Shown here: positions 16,488 through 25,503 of the stretch, in pieces | How positions within the stretch are numbered: position 1 is the first letter of the stretch | Layout: every line of letters starts with the position of its first letter | Source of the DNA: Chitinophaga sancti | GTDB lineage: Bacteria > Bacteroidota > Bacteroidia > Chitinophagales > Chitinophagaceae | Direction of reading: 5' to 3' | DNA: 64,000 nt | Assembly (NCBI RefSeq): GCF_034424315.1 | Contig: NZ_CP139972.1 | Coordinates: 2,294,001-2,358,000, forward strand | The notes under the pieces: model-generated | The model's input: the letters and a program-made list of their open reading frames with translations, nothing else | What the model was told of the DNA's origin: nothing | Databases searched by the model: none | Position numbers and translations under genes: made by a program

Positions 16488-18983
16488 TTATACAATTACC
16501 TCTACATACCCATCCGTACCATTCACCCTTATCCGCATACCATCTTTAATAATTTTAGTGGCATTTGCCACGCCTACTACTGCAGGTAAGCCATACTCCC
16601 GTGCAATCACTGCACCATGGGTCATTAAACCGCCGATCTCAGTCACAAGTCCTTTCACTGCTACAAATAAAGGCGTCCAGCTGGGATCAGTAAAAGTAGT
16701 CACCAGGATATCCCCTTCTTCCAGACTGGCATCTTCCATGTTCAGGATCACACGTGCTCTCCCTTCTATTACCCCGGCGGAAACAGCCAGCCCGGCAAGT
16801 GCATGAGCAGGAAGACCCGCCCTGTCGTACGTACTGCTAATGATCTCCCCATCGGAAGTCATTACCCGCGGCGGTGTCATTTTTTCAAACACTTTAAATT
16901 CCGCTTTACGTTGATCAATCAACTGCTCATCCAGTTGATGAGTACGAACCAGTTCCCGCAATTCATCAAAAGTAAGATAGAATATATCCTCTTTCTCATG
17001 AATAATATTTGATTGAACAAGTTCTTCCACCTCTTTTAAAATGGCCTGCTTATAAATATCATACCGGCATATCTTGGCGTATTTAGGAAATTCGCGGTAA
17101 CCGATGAAATTCCGGATCAGGCAGATCTTCTCTTTTGTCTCAGCAGCTTGTTCTTCATGCAGGCGGGCTAATAATTCTTTCTCCTTATGCTCAGCTTCAA
17201 TTCTACCCTTCTCAAATTTGCGTTTACTTTCACCGGGAGCAAAGTTCCTCGTATTACTTAATATCAGCGGTGCCAACATTCCCGGTTGTTCGCGCCAACG
17301 GGTTTTAGTAATATCGATTTCTCCGACACAACGCATACCATACCTGTCAAGGAAATCTGCGATGGCCTGCCAGGCCTTCTCATTTATTGCTTTCAATTCA
17401 TTTAAGAAATGTTCACCATGTTCCGCCTGTAAAAACGCGATCACTTCCGGGAAAGGGAGAATCGCATCCGCAACATCCAGTAATGCCAGCCCCATTTCAG
17501 AGGTAATATTATCAGGAACAGATTGAGAAATAATATCAGCTACACCTTTCTCTCCTAACCATTCAAACATCTTCTCATTCACCCAGGCGGAGGCTTCCAT
17601 GCCTGCCATGATCACTGCAAGGCTTTGCTGGTTAGAAAGGTTATTTTTTAAAGCCTGCAGGTCGTTTTGAATAAAATCAAACAGGTCAACTCCCTTTTGT
17701 GCCTGGATATTTTGTTTTAATGCTTCGATAGATGCCAGCGTGGTTTTCATTAAATCAGCAACGATCGCCGGATCATTTTCCACCTTCAATTGTGGACGTG
17801 TCGGAACTGTATCGCCTGTTGGTTTAATATAACCTTCCCGTTCTACGATGGTGATCAGCGCATCTCTGAACAATGGATCATATCTACCAAAAGTACCGAT
17901 CAGCATTTCCCGGCTGGCGGGCTGTGATAACTGCTGTGCTACGTCGATGAACAGCCGTCCGCCTGCTGTGCACATACGGGCCGGGGTGGTCATTAAAAAG
18001 AAGGATAAACCCAGGGGCTTCATGGCATCGGTCATCATCTGGTTATGTCCAACAGAAAGATACACATGGTTATCCGAATCATTCGCTGACGGAATAGGGA
18101 ACAAGGTTGTAATGGGGCGGCTCTGTAGCATATAAAATACTCCACTCGCCAAACACCATTCAATATCCTGTGGCTGGTCAAAATGAGCCTCGATTTTGCG
18201 CCCTAATTCATTGAGCGCCCTACATTCATTATCCGTCAATACAGGCGAATTTTGGCGTTCTTTTGGGATTTCCTGCTGTATTGTACCCCCTTCCTTACTG
18301 GCGACTACCTGTAAATGCTTTCCCCCTATGTTCCTGTCGATAATTTCGTTTCCTTTTACTTTATAGTGATCAGCATTCACCAGTCCTCCGACCAGTGCTT
18401 CACCCAGCCCGAAACTGGCATCAATTGCCACCACTCTCCGATCTCCATTCACGGGATCTGCTGTAAACATAATGCCCGCTACCTCCGGAAATATCATTTT
18501 TTGAATGACCACAGCCAGCAGCACCTTACTATGATCAAAACCATGCTGCTCCCGGTAAACCACCGCCCTTTCTGTAAACAGGGACGCCCAGCATTTACGG
18601 ATATATTGCGTTATATCCTGCTTCCTCACATTCAGGTAGGTATCCTGCTGCCCTGCAAAGGAGGTATTGGGCAGATCTTCTGCCGTAGCACTCGATCGTA
18701 CCGCATAGGTGAGATCTTCTAACTTTGCTATCACCGCCACAATTTCCCCAGGTACAGGCTGAGCTTCAATAGCCGCCCTGATCCTTGCACAGGAAGCAGG
18801 GATGTTATCCTTATCAATTTGGATCGCAACATCTTTGATGAGATCCTGGTAAACATCCGTAGTGATGCAAAACCCTTCCGGCACCTGGATCCCATCTATC
18901 TTTAGCAATTCCCCCAGGTTCGCTCCCTTTCCTCCTGCTAATGATAATTTAGTATGGTCAATTTCCCGAAAATCCAGTATCAT
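16488..18983 (-). CDS. rph: Rifampicin phosphotransferase-like (PEP synthase-related) enzyme
   Basis: 831 residues. An N-terminal ATP-grasp domain (about 1-310) has GGKGANLGEL, YAVRSSATAEDLPNTSFAG and IEWCLASGVFYMLQSRPI. A helical middle part (about 330-740) follows, and the phospho-carrier His789 (GGLMTHGAVIARE) lies in a small swivelling domain at the extreme C-terminus. That order, ATP domain, drug-binding domain and terminal His domain, is that of rifampin phosphotransferase, which phosphorylates the ansa-chain hydroxyl of rifamycins. True PEP synthase has its His domain in the middle and a C-terminal PEP barrel, which is absent. The ATG overlaps the MarR stop by 4 bp. Substrate other than rifamycin remains possible. 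Confidence 0.8.
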   Translation of the reverse strand: MILDFREIDHTKLSLAGGKGANLGELLKIDGIQVPEGFCITTDVYQDLIKDVAIQIDKDNIPASCARIRAAIEAQPVPGEIVAVIAKLEDLTYAVRSSATAEDLPNTSFAGQQDTYLNVRKQDITQYIRKCWASLFTERAVVYREQHGFDHSKVLLAVVIQKMIFPEVAGIMFTADPVNGDRRVVAIDASFGLGEALVGGLVNADHYKVKGNEIIDRNIGGKHLQVVASKEGGTIQQEIPKERQNSPVLTDNECRALNELGRKIEAHFDQPQDIEWCLASGVFYMLQSRPITTLFPIPSANDSDNHVYLSVGHNQMMTDAMKPLGLSFFLMTTPARMCTAGGRLFIDVAQQLSQPASREMLIGTFGRYDPLFRDALITIVEREGYIKPTGDTVPTRPQLKVENDPAIVADLMKTTLASIEALKQNIQAQKGVDLFDFIQNDLQALKNNLSNQQSLAVIMAGMEASAWVNEKMFEWLGEKGVADIISQSVPDNITSEMGLALLDVADAILPFPEVIAFLQAEHGEHFLNELKAINEKAWQAIADFLDRYGMRCVGEIDITKTRWREQPGMLAPLILSNTRNFAPGESKRKFEKGRIEAEHKEKELLARLHEEQAAETKEKICLIRNFIGYREFPKYAKICRYDIYKQAILKEVEELVQSNIIHEKEDIFYLTFDELRELVRTHQLDEQLIDQRKAEFKVFEKMTPPRVMTSDGEIISSTYDRAGLPAHALAGLAVSAGVIEGRARVILNMEDASLEEGDILVTTFTDPSWTPLFVAVKGLVTEIGGLMTHGAVIAREYGLPAVVGVANATKIIKDGMRIRVNGTDGYVEVIV

Positions 18984-19426
18984 AATTTATGGGTTGTCTC
19001 GTTCATAATATCAATAGCCGCTGTAAAGTACTTCTCCAGTACCTTCAATTCCTTATTGGAAAAGGATGCGAAGAGTTTTTCTGATTCCTTCCGGAATTCT
19101 TTATATAGTGGCTGTAACAGTGCCATGATCTTCTTAGTATCAGGTACGATCATCACCTTCCGCCTGTCATCCTCCGCCAATTGCCTTTTCACCAGTTTCT
19201 TCTTCTCCAGCCTGTCAATCAATCCTGTGACAGCACCTGTCGTCAAACCGGAAAGGGTCGCCAACTCTCCCGCTGTCATGGCTCCCTGCTGTAATAAAAA
19301 GCCCAGGTATTTATGATCCGTACCGGATAGGCCCGCCTTCCGGCCTATGGCCTCATGCATTTGAATGGAGGTGTAGGCGTATGCCTGGCTGAGCCGCCTG
19401 ATTTGCGTGATGACTTCGGTTTCCAT
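18980..19426 (-). CDS. MarR-family transcriptional regulator
   Basis: 148 residues. The winged helix-turn-helix is at about 50-81 (MTAGELATLSGLTTGAVTGL) with the wing EDDRRKV (Asp86-Arg89) that contacts DNA in the family; flanking helices would form the dimer and ligand site. It is the first gene of the operon with the rifampicin phosphotransferase (4-bp overlap) and the GreA-like gene. A 19-bp palindrome ends 18 bp before its start codon, so it probably represses its own operon until a ligand, perhaps a rifamycin or another aromatic compound, binds. Confidence 0.92.
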   Translation of the reverse strand: METEVITQIRRLSQAYAYTSIQMHEAIGRKAGLSGTDHKYLGFLLQQGAMTAGELATLSGLTTGAVTGLIDRLEKKKLVKRQLAEDDRRKVMIVPDTKKIMALLQPLYKEFRKESEKLFASFSNKELKVLEKYFTAAIDIMNETTHKL

Positions 19427-19443
19427 ATATCTTATTGGGTAAA

Positions 19444-19462
19444 TATCTTAGCCACTAAGATA
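19444..19462. promoter_or_regulatory. Candidate MarR operator palindrome
   Basis: TATCTTAG CCA CTAAGATA is a perfect inverted repeat with 8-bp arms and a 3-bp centre, 18 bp upstream of the MarR start. Length and symmetry fit MarR-dimer operators. There is no T-run beside it, so it is not a terminator. Confidence 0.65.
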
Positions 19463-19476
19463 ATAATTTAAATACA

Positions 19477-19510
19477 AAAAAGACAATGTTCTTTCAAACA
19501 TTGTCTTTTT
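19477..19510 (-). terminator. Rho-independent terminator between the thioredoxin operon and the MarR operon
   Basis: AAAAAGACAATGTT (19477-19490) and AACATTGTCTTTTT (19497-19510) form a 14-bp stem with a 6-base loop and T-runs on either strand. On the minus strand it lies after the thioredoxin gene ending at 19627 and before the MarR operator, so it should stop read-through of the SusCD operon into MarR. Confidence 0.85.
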
Positions 19511-19593
19511 ATGTTAATGTTATCTATCGGGCAATAAAAACGCCCTGTTTCCTGCAGGCACGCCAGCGGTAGAGTCGCCGAAGAATGCCTTGA

Positions 19594-19625
19594 TAAATAA
19601 AGGGGGCATATGCCCCCTTTATTTA
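19594..19625. terminator. 32-bp perfect palindrome right after the thioredoxin gene
   Basis: The whole of 19594-19625 is one uninterrupted palindrome centred on GGGGGCATATGCCCCC and flanked by TAAATAAA/TTTATTTA. It begins one base after the stop codon of the minus-strand thioredoxin gene. As RNA it folds into a GC-rich hairpin with a weak U-rich tail, so it is probably the first of two terminators in tandem, or a 3'-end stabilising hairpin. A protein-binding palindrome is the alternative. Confidence 0.7.
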
Positions 19626-19626
19626 C

Positions 19627-20820
19627 CTACCTACTCAATGTGATCATTTCTGCCAATTCTGCTACCGATTCCTCATCTGTTCCGTTAAATCCTTTCATAC
19701 TAAACCTTATATATCCCTCCCTATCAATTACAAATTTTGCAGGCACACCATCTACGCCATACTGTTTCACGACTTCGTCCTTCCTGTCACGTAGCACCCT
19801 GAATGTATACTGCTTCTTTGACAGGAACTCCTTTATTTCCTTCTCCATACTATCATTATACTCCCAGGTATCTATAAAAAGAAAGACCACTGATGTATCC
19901 GCACTATATTTATTAATCGCCTTCTGCATAGCAGGGAATGAGGCTTTACAGGGTACACACCAGGTAGCCCAGAAATCAAGTACCACCACTTTACCTAAAT
20001 AATCTGCCAGTTTCACGATCTTTCCATCCAGGTCCTTTAACTCAAATAAAGGAGCCTTCGATTTTAAGGTAGACTTGCTGATACTATCACTAAATTCATG
20101 CGCGATCCTGGCCTTAATGTCTGATAAATAGGCCTCAAAACCCAGCGTATCTGCACCATGCCAGGCCACATATGCCTGCTTCATCTTTTGCTCAACCACT
20201 TTTCCCCCTGCCCTTGCTTTTAATACAGCCGTATAGGTATCCAGGGCTTCATTATACTTAGCCGCTTTCACCAGCATATCTGCTTTCAATGACAGGAGAC
20301 CGGCTCTGTTCCTTGCCGAACAATATTCCGTTCTATCCGTCAGCCACCGGATCGCTTCTTCGTATTTCCGCTGTTTCTCAAGTACCTCAGTCAATAAAAC
20401 CAATGAAGAAGCCAGTATCGAAGCCGGTGAAACGCCTGCAGGATTTAACTCCAGGTAGCCCATTACGGAATCTGCTGCCAGTTTTGCGAATCGTTCTGTT
20501 TGTGCCAGGTCATTTGCATTTTCAAATGACCTCGCTATCCTGAAATACTGATTCCCTTTTTCAGGACCATATTGCAACTGGCTCACATACTCCTCCACTT
20601 TCGCCTGATTGTGATAGTAAGCATATGAAGCCGCAATGTAAGACCTGATATCATCCAGCTTACTAATACTGACACAGTCACGTAACAGCGCCGGAGAATA
20701 GCTCTTATAAACGGAATCCATCTTTCCCGGGTCAGGAAGCTTGTAAATATCAGTAATCTGGGCAACCAAGCTTCCTGGATGCCAGGAAATTAACAGGCAC
20801 AATAAATATATTACTCGCAT
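19627..20820 (-). CDS. TlpA-like thioredoxin-domain protein with TPR-like N-terminal half
   Basis: 397 residues. A Sec signal ends near residue 20 (SLVAQ). Residues about 30-245 are helical and TPR-like (KYEEAIRWL, KYNEALDTYTAVLKA), and a C-terminal TlpA domain (about 255-397) has WCVPC (Cys288/Cys291) and a cis-Pro in VDGVPAKFVID. It is probably periplasmic and redox-active. It is the last gene of the SusCD operon, 9 bp after the preceding thioredoxin gene. Unlike its neighbours it has helical repeats in place of the beta-rich DUF4369 domain, so it may bind a different partner protein. Confidence 0.88.
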   Translation of the reverse strand: MRVIYLLCLLISWHPGSLVAQITDIYKLPDPGKMDSVYKSYSPALLRDCVSISKLDDIRSYIAASYAYYHNQAKVEEYVSQLQYGPEKGNQYFRIARSFENANDLAQTERFAKLAADSVMGYLELNPAGVSPASILASSLVLLTEVLEKQRKYEEAIRWLTDRTEYCSARNRAGLLSLKADMLVKAAKYNEALDTYTAVLKARAGGKVVEQKMKQAYVAWHGADTLGFEAYLSDIKARIAHEFSDSISKSTLKSKAPLFELKDLDGKIVKLADYLGKVVVLDFWATWCVPCKASFPAMQKAINKYSADTSVVFLFIDTWEYNDSMEKEIKEFLSKKQYTFRVLRDRKDEVVKQYGVDGVPAKFVIDREGYIRFSMKGFNGTDEESVAELAEMITLSR

Positions 20821-20829
20821 CGGCTAAGC

Positions 20830-21981
20830 TTAACTTTTACCAAATACTTCTTCCAGTTTCTGTTCCAGTTCCTCTCCCCGCAGGTTCTTCGCCACTATTT
20901 TCCCGGAAGGATCCAGGAGGAAATTTGCAGGTATCGCTTTCAGGTTATACAACATGGCAACCGGACTTGCCCATCCTGCCAGGTCAGACAACTGCATCCA
21001 TGGCAAACCATCTTTTTCTATGGCCTTCAGCCATTTTTCTTTTCCATCATTCCCTTCATCAAGGGAGAAACCTACGATCGTAAAATTCTTATCCTTAAAA
21101 CGGTTAAACGCTTTCACTACATTCGGATTCTCATGGCGACAAGGCACACACCAGCTAGCCCAGAAATCAACCAGCACATACTTACCCCTGAAACTCTTTA
21201 ATGAAATATTCTCCCCTGCCGTATTCGCTGCTGTAAACGCAGGCGCTTCTCCTCCTATATCCAGTACTGTAGCCCGCTTTATCATTCTGCCAAATAATTG
21301 CCCCTGTGATGATGCCTTCAATGCAGGATCCAGTAAATCAAATCCCGCTGTTGCCTTTTCTATTTTTGTAGCAGGATCAAAATATGAACGCAGTGAGAGT
21401 AAAGACACCAGTGATGCCGGGTGTGCTTTTACAAAACCCAGCACAGCACTGTCTTTCTTTGCTTCCAGCGCTTCGTACCGCATTCTCACCATTGCAGATT
21501 GCAGCGAATCTTCCGAGCTATTCGCTGCCGCATATTGTATTTCCAATACATCGACCTTTTTTTGAATGGGTGCCAGCAGGTCCACCAGCGCCTGCTGATC
21601 ATTGTTCAGTGGTGTACCACCAACCTTCGCATGCTTTAATGAATCAGCTGCTGTAACCTTAATCGTTCCGTTCTCCAGGTACACAGGTACATTGTCACCT
21701 AAGCCAATGCTTTGGGGCATAATTCCACCATGTGTTACATACAGAAATGCCTTTTGCTTTGCCGGTGCAGTACCAGTGATTACAAATGTACCATTCACCA
21801 CATCCACCGTATCAAATACCATCTTACCCGGCAGCATATGCATCAATACAGCTTTGTTATTCTGCTCTGTTGCCAGTTTTTTGATAGACGCTTCCAGCCT
21901 GAATTGCTGCGGATCCTGCGCTTTCAGCCCTGCAGGCACTGTCGCTATCGCAAACAGTACATATTTTATTACACTATTCAT
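20830..21981 (-). CDS. DUF4369/TlpA-like thioredoxin-fold protein
   Basis: 383 residues: signal peptide to about 21 (GLKAQ), beta-rich DUF4369-like domain (about 25-125), helical linker, and TlpA domain (about 240-383) with FWASWCVPCRHENP (Cys278/Cys281) and cis-Pro in LKAIPANFLLDPSG. It is a paralogue of the proteins at 22881-23993 and 5269-6378 by domain order and the KLGG/KVGGTPLNNDQQ-type segment. Spacing is 5 bp from the protease gene before it and 9 bp to the next thioredoxin gene. It likely keeps disulfides of imported ligands or of surface proteins reduced. Confidence 0.9.
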   Translation of the reverse strand: MNSVIKYVLFAIATVPAGLKAQDPQQFRLEASIKKLATEQNNKAVLMHMLPGKMVFDTVDVVNGTFVITGTAPAKQKAFLYVTHGGIMPQSIGLGDNVPVYLENGTIKVTAADSLKHAKVGGTPLNNDQQALVDLLAPIQKKVDVLEIQYAAANSSEDSLQSAMVRMRYEALEAKKDSAVLGFVKAHPASLVSLLSLRSYFDPATKIEKATAGFDLLDPALKASSQGQLFGRMIKRATVLDIGGEAPAFTAANTAGENISLKSFRGKYVLVDFWASWCVPCRHENPNVVKAFNRFKDKNFTIVGFSLDEGNDGKEKWLKAIEKDGLPWMQLSDLAGWASPVAMLYNLKAIPANFLLDPSGKIVAKNLRGEELEQKLEEVFGKS

Positions 21982-21986
21982 TTTAA

Positions 21987-22874
21987 TTATTTTGTCATGA
22001 TTGAATAAATTGATCTTACCGGAATGGTCTGCTTTACGACCATCTGCATTTCCTGGCGTTGCTTGCCATAAATAGAATGTGTACTTGACACTACACCGAT
22101 TAATGCGCCAAATTCATTGACTATTGGCCCGCCACTGGAACCAATAGCGTAATCAGCCGTGATATCCATCCGTTCTGTATAAGCACCAAATTCTCCATAT
22201 TTAGCATTCCGGGCTACCTGACCTGATGAAAAATAATAGGGGAAGCCTTCCGGGTGCGAGAGCAGGTAAACCGGCGTACCAACAGGCGCATCATTACCCA
22301 GCGCAAGAGGATGAATCTTTACTGCATGTACATTTTTAATGGTGAACAAAGCCAGGTCCGCATTCTCATCACAACTCAATATCTTGTCTATACTAAAAAC
22401 ATTCCCATTCACATCAGATAAGAACAGGGTACTATCCATCTCATAGAATTCAGGTGTCTTCTTCAACAACACCTCAAACACATGCTGATTGGTCACCATC
22501 GTACCATCTTCATTGATGGGGAAAGCCGTCGCTGCAATCGAAATGCCTTCAATATTCGTTTCTGTCTTTCTGAAAAATTTCCAGATAACAAATACCTGTT
22601 CATGCAATTGTTTCGCCAGCGCTACCGGCGTCATAGGTTTCTTTTCTTTTGCCTGCGTGTATTTCACACTTACTTTCTGTGATGGTAATACATTCACAGA
22701 TTCAGCCCAGAGTTGCCGAAACCCTTTTACCCCACCGCCTTTCATATCTTCTCTCACATTATTATATACCAGTTTCGTGAACTGATCGTCATCCCTGAAC
22801 TGTATTGTATCCTGTGCCAGCAATGTATGACCAGATCCTACAAGCATGGCCAATAACACCCATTTTCTAAACAT
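21987..22874 (-). CDS. Trypsin-like serine protease (S1/HtrA-type fold), secreted
   Basis: 295 residues with a Sec signal to about residue 20. The catalytic triad is visible: His131 in TNQHVF, Asp173 in ENADLALF and Ser247 in AIGSSGGPIVN. A VGTPVYLLSHPEG loop and the late GALIGVVSS strand also fit trypsin-like/HtrA catalytic domains. There is no PDZ domain. A 100-residue N-terminal extension precedes the catalytic domain. It lies between two thioredoxin genes in the SusCD operon (6 bp and 5 bp spacing), so it may cut imported peptides or process an operon partner after disulfide reduction. That role is inferred. Confidence 0.88.
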   Translation of the reverse strand: MFRKWVLLAMLVGSGHTLLAQDTIQFRDDDQFTKLVYNNVREDMKGGGVKGFRQLWAESVNVLPSQKVSVKYTQAKEKKPMTPVALAKQLHEQVFVIWKFFRKTETNIEGISIAATAFPINEDGTMVTNQHVFEVLLKKTPEFYEMDSTLFLSDVNGNVFSIDKILSCDENADLALFTIKNVHAVKIHPLALGNDAPVGTPVYLLSHPEGFPYYFSSGQVARNAKYGEFGAYTERMDITADYAIGSSGGPIVNEFGALIGVVSSTHSIYGKQRQEMQMVVKQTIPVRSIYSIMTK

Positions 22875-22880
22875 GAATTA

Positions 22881-23993
22881 TTAATTTAAAATTGCAGTCA
22901 ATTGTTTTGCCAGCTCCTCACCTCTCAGGTTCAGCGCGATTATCTTGCCTGATGGATCCAGCAGGAAATTAGTTGGTAGTGCCGTTATGCCATACAGCTT
23001 CGCTACAGATGCTGCAGGATCTATATAATCTACGAGATTCGTCCAGGTATACTGATCTTTCTCTACTGCTTTCTTCCAGTCATCTGCCTCTTTATCTACT
23101 GAGAAACTGATGATCTCAAATTGCTTGCTGCTGAACTTTGCATAACTCTCCACCAGGTTCGGACTTTCCCTGCGGCAGGGGCCACACCAGCTGGCCCAGA
23201 AATCCAGCAATACATATTTGCCTTTGAAATCAGAGAGATGCTTCTCTGTACCATTCAGATCTTTCGCTACAAAATCAGGTGCGGGTTTGCCAACGCTGAG
23301 TTTGAATACATTCTCTATAGACTCTTTATATAATTCTCCCGAAGAGGAAGCCTTGATAGAATCTGACATTGAATTGAATAAATTTGTAGCCAGTTCCACA
23401 TTGTCAACCGGGTTAAAATTGCTCCTTAATGCATGCATGGCTACCAGTGAATTTGGATGCGACTGGATAAAACCTGCCAGGTTGGTTTGCAGCAACACAT
23501 CCAGTTGCTTGTAATCTTCCATTAGATTCATTCGCTTTACAGAATCGGGTTCGCTCCTGAACTGTGCAATGATACCGGCCTGTAACTGTTTTACATTTCC
23601 CATGCTGCTGATCAATTCCTGCTGATCTTTATTCAGCTGTGAACCGCCTAATTTTGCATGCAGCAGTGAATCGGGCGAGCTCACTTCAATCACGCCTTCC
23701 TCCAGGTAAATGGCCAGTTGATCGCTGGAGTACCTGGAATTACCTCCTTGCCCTCCCTGCCGTAAAAAAATATTCACTCTTTGCTTCAGACCAGCCACTC
23801 CGGATAATGTAAACTCATTATTCCTTACCTCAGCAGAATCGGTCTGCATGTACCTATTGAAGTACATGATATATACCTTTGCCGGCTCTTTAACATGGCC
23901 CAGCTTTCCTTTGATGACAAAATGTTGTTGTGCTTTTGCTATTCCAAATGAACCTGCAAGCACTACTAACAGCATCGTTACTTTAGACATCAT
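22881..23993 (-). CDS. DUF4369/TlpA-like thioredoxin-fold protein
   Basis: 370 residues: signal peptide to about 21 (GIAKAQ), DUF4369-like domain (about 24-120), helical linker, and TlpA domain (about 232-370) with FWASWCGPCRRESP (Cys270/Cys273) and cis-Pro in ITALPTNFLLDPSG. The WCGPC motif is the classical thioredoxin one, in contrast to WCVPC, WCYPC and WCHPC in the other copies here. A second Met follows the first, so the start could be one codon later. It lies 5 bp after the short thioredoxin gene and 6 bp before the protease gene. Confidence 0.9.
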   Translation of the reverse strand: MMSKVTMLLVVLAGSFGIAKAQQHFVIKGKLGHVKEPAKVYIMYFNRYMQTDSAEVRNNEFTLSGVAGLKQRVNIFLRQGGQGGNSRYSSDQLAIYLEEGVIEVSSPDSLLHAKLGGSQLNKDQQELISSMGNVKQLQAGIIAQFRSEPDSVKRMNLMEDYKQLDVLLQTNLAGFIQSHPNSLVAMHALRSNFNPVDNVELATNLFNSMSDSIKASSSGELYKESIENVFKLSVGKPAPDFVAKDLNGTEKHLSDFKGKYVLLDFWASWCGPCRRESPNLVESYAKFSSKQFEIISFSVDKEADDWKKAVEKDQYTWTNLVDYIDPAASVAKLYGITALPTNFLLDPSGKIIALNLRGEELAKQLTAILN

Positions 23994-23998
23994 ACCTA

Positions 23999-24496
23999 TT
24001 ATTTCAGATTATTTAAGAACTTAATGGTTTCCTTACTGGAAGGCCTTGTCATTGAAAACTGCATGACCCTTCCTTTTTTGTCCAGCAGTATAAAGCGAGG
24101 AATTCTATCTATATGAAAATCGGTGGCAAAGGTTGTATCTTTTGCCCACCACTGAATCCCTTCATTGATGGCATATCCGTTCATGCCTCCCTTCCAGCGG
24201 TATTCATGCTGGTCTATGGATATACTAATCACCGCTATCTTCTTTTTATTTACTGACTTTTCCAGTTCCCTCAGGAATGGGTATTCCTTTCGACAGGGAT
24301 AGCACCAGGATGCCCAGAGATCCAGGTAGATATATTTCCCTTTGAACTCATCGAGGGAATGCTGCACACCGGCAGTATCTGAGAACATGTATTGGCTGGC
24401 CCGCAGACCGGCTGCATAAGTGGTGGTATCTTTGAGTTCCTGCGCCTTCAGGCAGGAACACCACAGCAGACTGATTATGATGAATGCTTTTTTCAT
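23999..24496 (-). CDS. Short TlpA/ResA-like thioredoxin
   Basis: 165 residues: signal peptide (to about residue 18, SCLKAQ; Cys15 could instead be a lipobox) followed by a single thioredoxin domain with LWASWCYPCRKEYP (Cys65/Cys68) and cis-Pro in IDRIPRFILLD. It lacks the DUF4369 domain of its neighbours. It starts 2 bp after the DUF1735-like gene stop, so it is co-translated in the SusCD operon. It probably serves as the small diffusible reductant of the set. Confidence 0.88.
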   Translation of the reverse strand: MKKAFIIISLLWCSCLKAQELKDTTTYAAGLRASQYMFSDTAGVQHSLDEFKGKYIYLDLWASWCYPCRKEYPFLRELEKSVNKKKIAVISISIDQHEYRWKGGMNGYAINEGIQWWAKDTTFATDFHIDRIPRFILLDKKGRVMQFSMTRPSSKETIKFLNNLK

Positions 24497-24498
24497 AA

Positions 24499-25503
24499 TT
24501 ATTGTAAAATGTAAAAACTAAACAAGGCGTAAGCACCCGCACCGTTTCTGGGTGGTGCACTTAGAGGATCCTGCTGATCTGCGACCAACTTTACTCCCAT
24601 GAGATAGAATGTTCCAGGTTTAAAAGCTGAATAATTACTAAAAGAAAGCTTCAGACTATCACTACTATTCAATGTATTTGCAGCTACTACAGCACTTGCT
24701 TTTGTGAGACTATAAGTTCCTTCCGGGAAACGCTCATAACTTGTATACGCTGCTGCAGAAAAAGCGTTGATCAATGAATCGCTAACATCTGTCACTGCAT
24801 ATGCATGCAGTTCGCCTGCCGGAAAGCGAACACCAGCTGCAATACTAATATCCAGGGAAGAAGGTCCAATCACATTCCCTGCTTCATCTTGCGACAGGTA
24901 GAAACCCCAGTACTGACTACCATTTCTTGCATACGGATAAGTATACTCAAAAGCAGCGCCGCCATTGACATAGAGATCCACAGCTGTGATAGTCACCATC
25001 ATTTTAAAGAAGACAACTGAGGTAGCCACCTTTCCACCGTTATTGGCGCTTAGGCGAACGGGTACCAGGTAGAGCGTATTATTTTCCAGGCCGGAGGCAT
25101 CATTCAATAGTATGTAGAGCGAATCAGCAGCTGTCTTTTCATTGGCCGCAATGCGGAATGTACCATTGAATGAAGGACGAAAGGCTTTTGTGTCAATGGA
25201 TGGATTTGATTCATTATACAGGGTATTGTATGCAGCAATCAATGAAGTATCTATGGTTGCCGTCACCACCGTCTCTCCGGATGCACTGCCGGTGAGCGAT
25301 ACCGGAAACCCACGGTAGGTCAGTGTTGTATTTCCTGAAGTCGCACCATTCAAACGGATCGCAGAACCTGTTTCGATATAGGAATACTTATACGACCCTA
25401 ATTCCCTCGCCAGCGCCGTCAATGGATCGTCTTCCTTTTTGCAGGAGAACTGTACGATTATTAAGATGAGGGCGATATATATTGCTGATTTATTGTCTGA
25501 CAT
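24499..25503 (-). CDS. DUF1735 (BT_3987-like N-terminal) domain lipoprotein
   Basis: 334 residues with a lipobox at Cys21 (IVQFSCKK). The first beta-sandwich (about 35-170) has the DUF1735-type pattern: TIDTSLIAAYNTLY followed by TAADSLYILLNDASGLENNTLYLVPVRL. A second beta domain of similar size follows, so the protein probably has two related Ig-like domains. Such lipoproteins are common third members of SusCD operons and likely bind ligand at the cell surface. It overlaps the SusD gene by 14 bp and ends 2 bp before the short thioredoxin gene. Confidence 0.8.
   Translation of the reverse strand: MSDNKSAIYIALILIIVQFSCKKEDDPLTALARELGSYKYSYIETGSAIRLNGATSGNTTLTYRGFPVSLTGSASGETVVTATIDTSLIAAYNTLYNESNPSIDTKAFRPSFNGTFRIAANEKTAADSLYILLNDASGLENNTLYLVPVRLSANNGGKVATSVVFFKMMVTITAVDLYVNGGAAFEYTYPYARNGSQYWGFYLSQDEAGNVIGPSSLDISIAAGVRFPAGELHAYAVTDVSDSLINAFSAAAYTSYERFPEGTYSLTKASAVVAANTLNSSDSLKLSFSNYSAFKPGTFYLMGVKLVADQQDPLSAPPRNGAGAYALFSFYILQ

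Noticed and set aside
16488..18983. Phosphoenolpyruvate synthase (PpsA)
   Set aside because: The phospho-His domain is at the extreme C-terminus and the C-terminal PEP-binding barrel is missing, so the rifampicin phosphotransferase architecture fits better.
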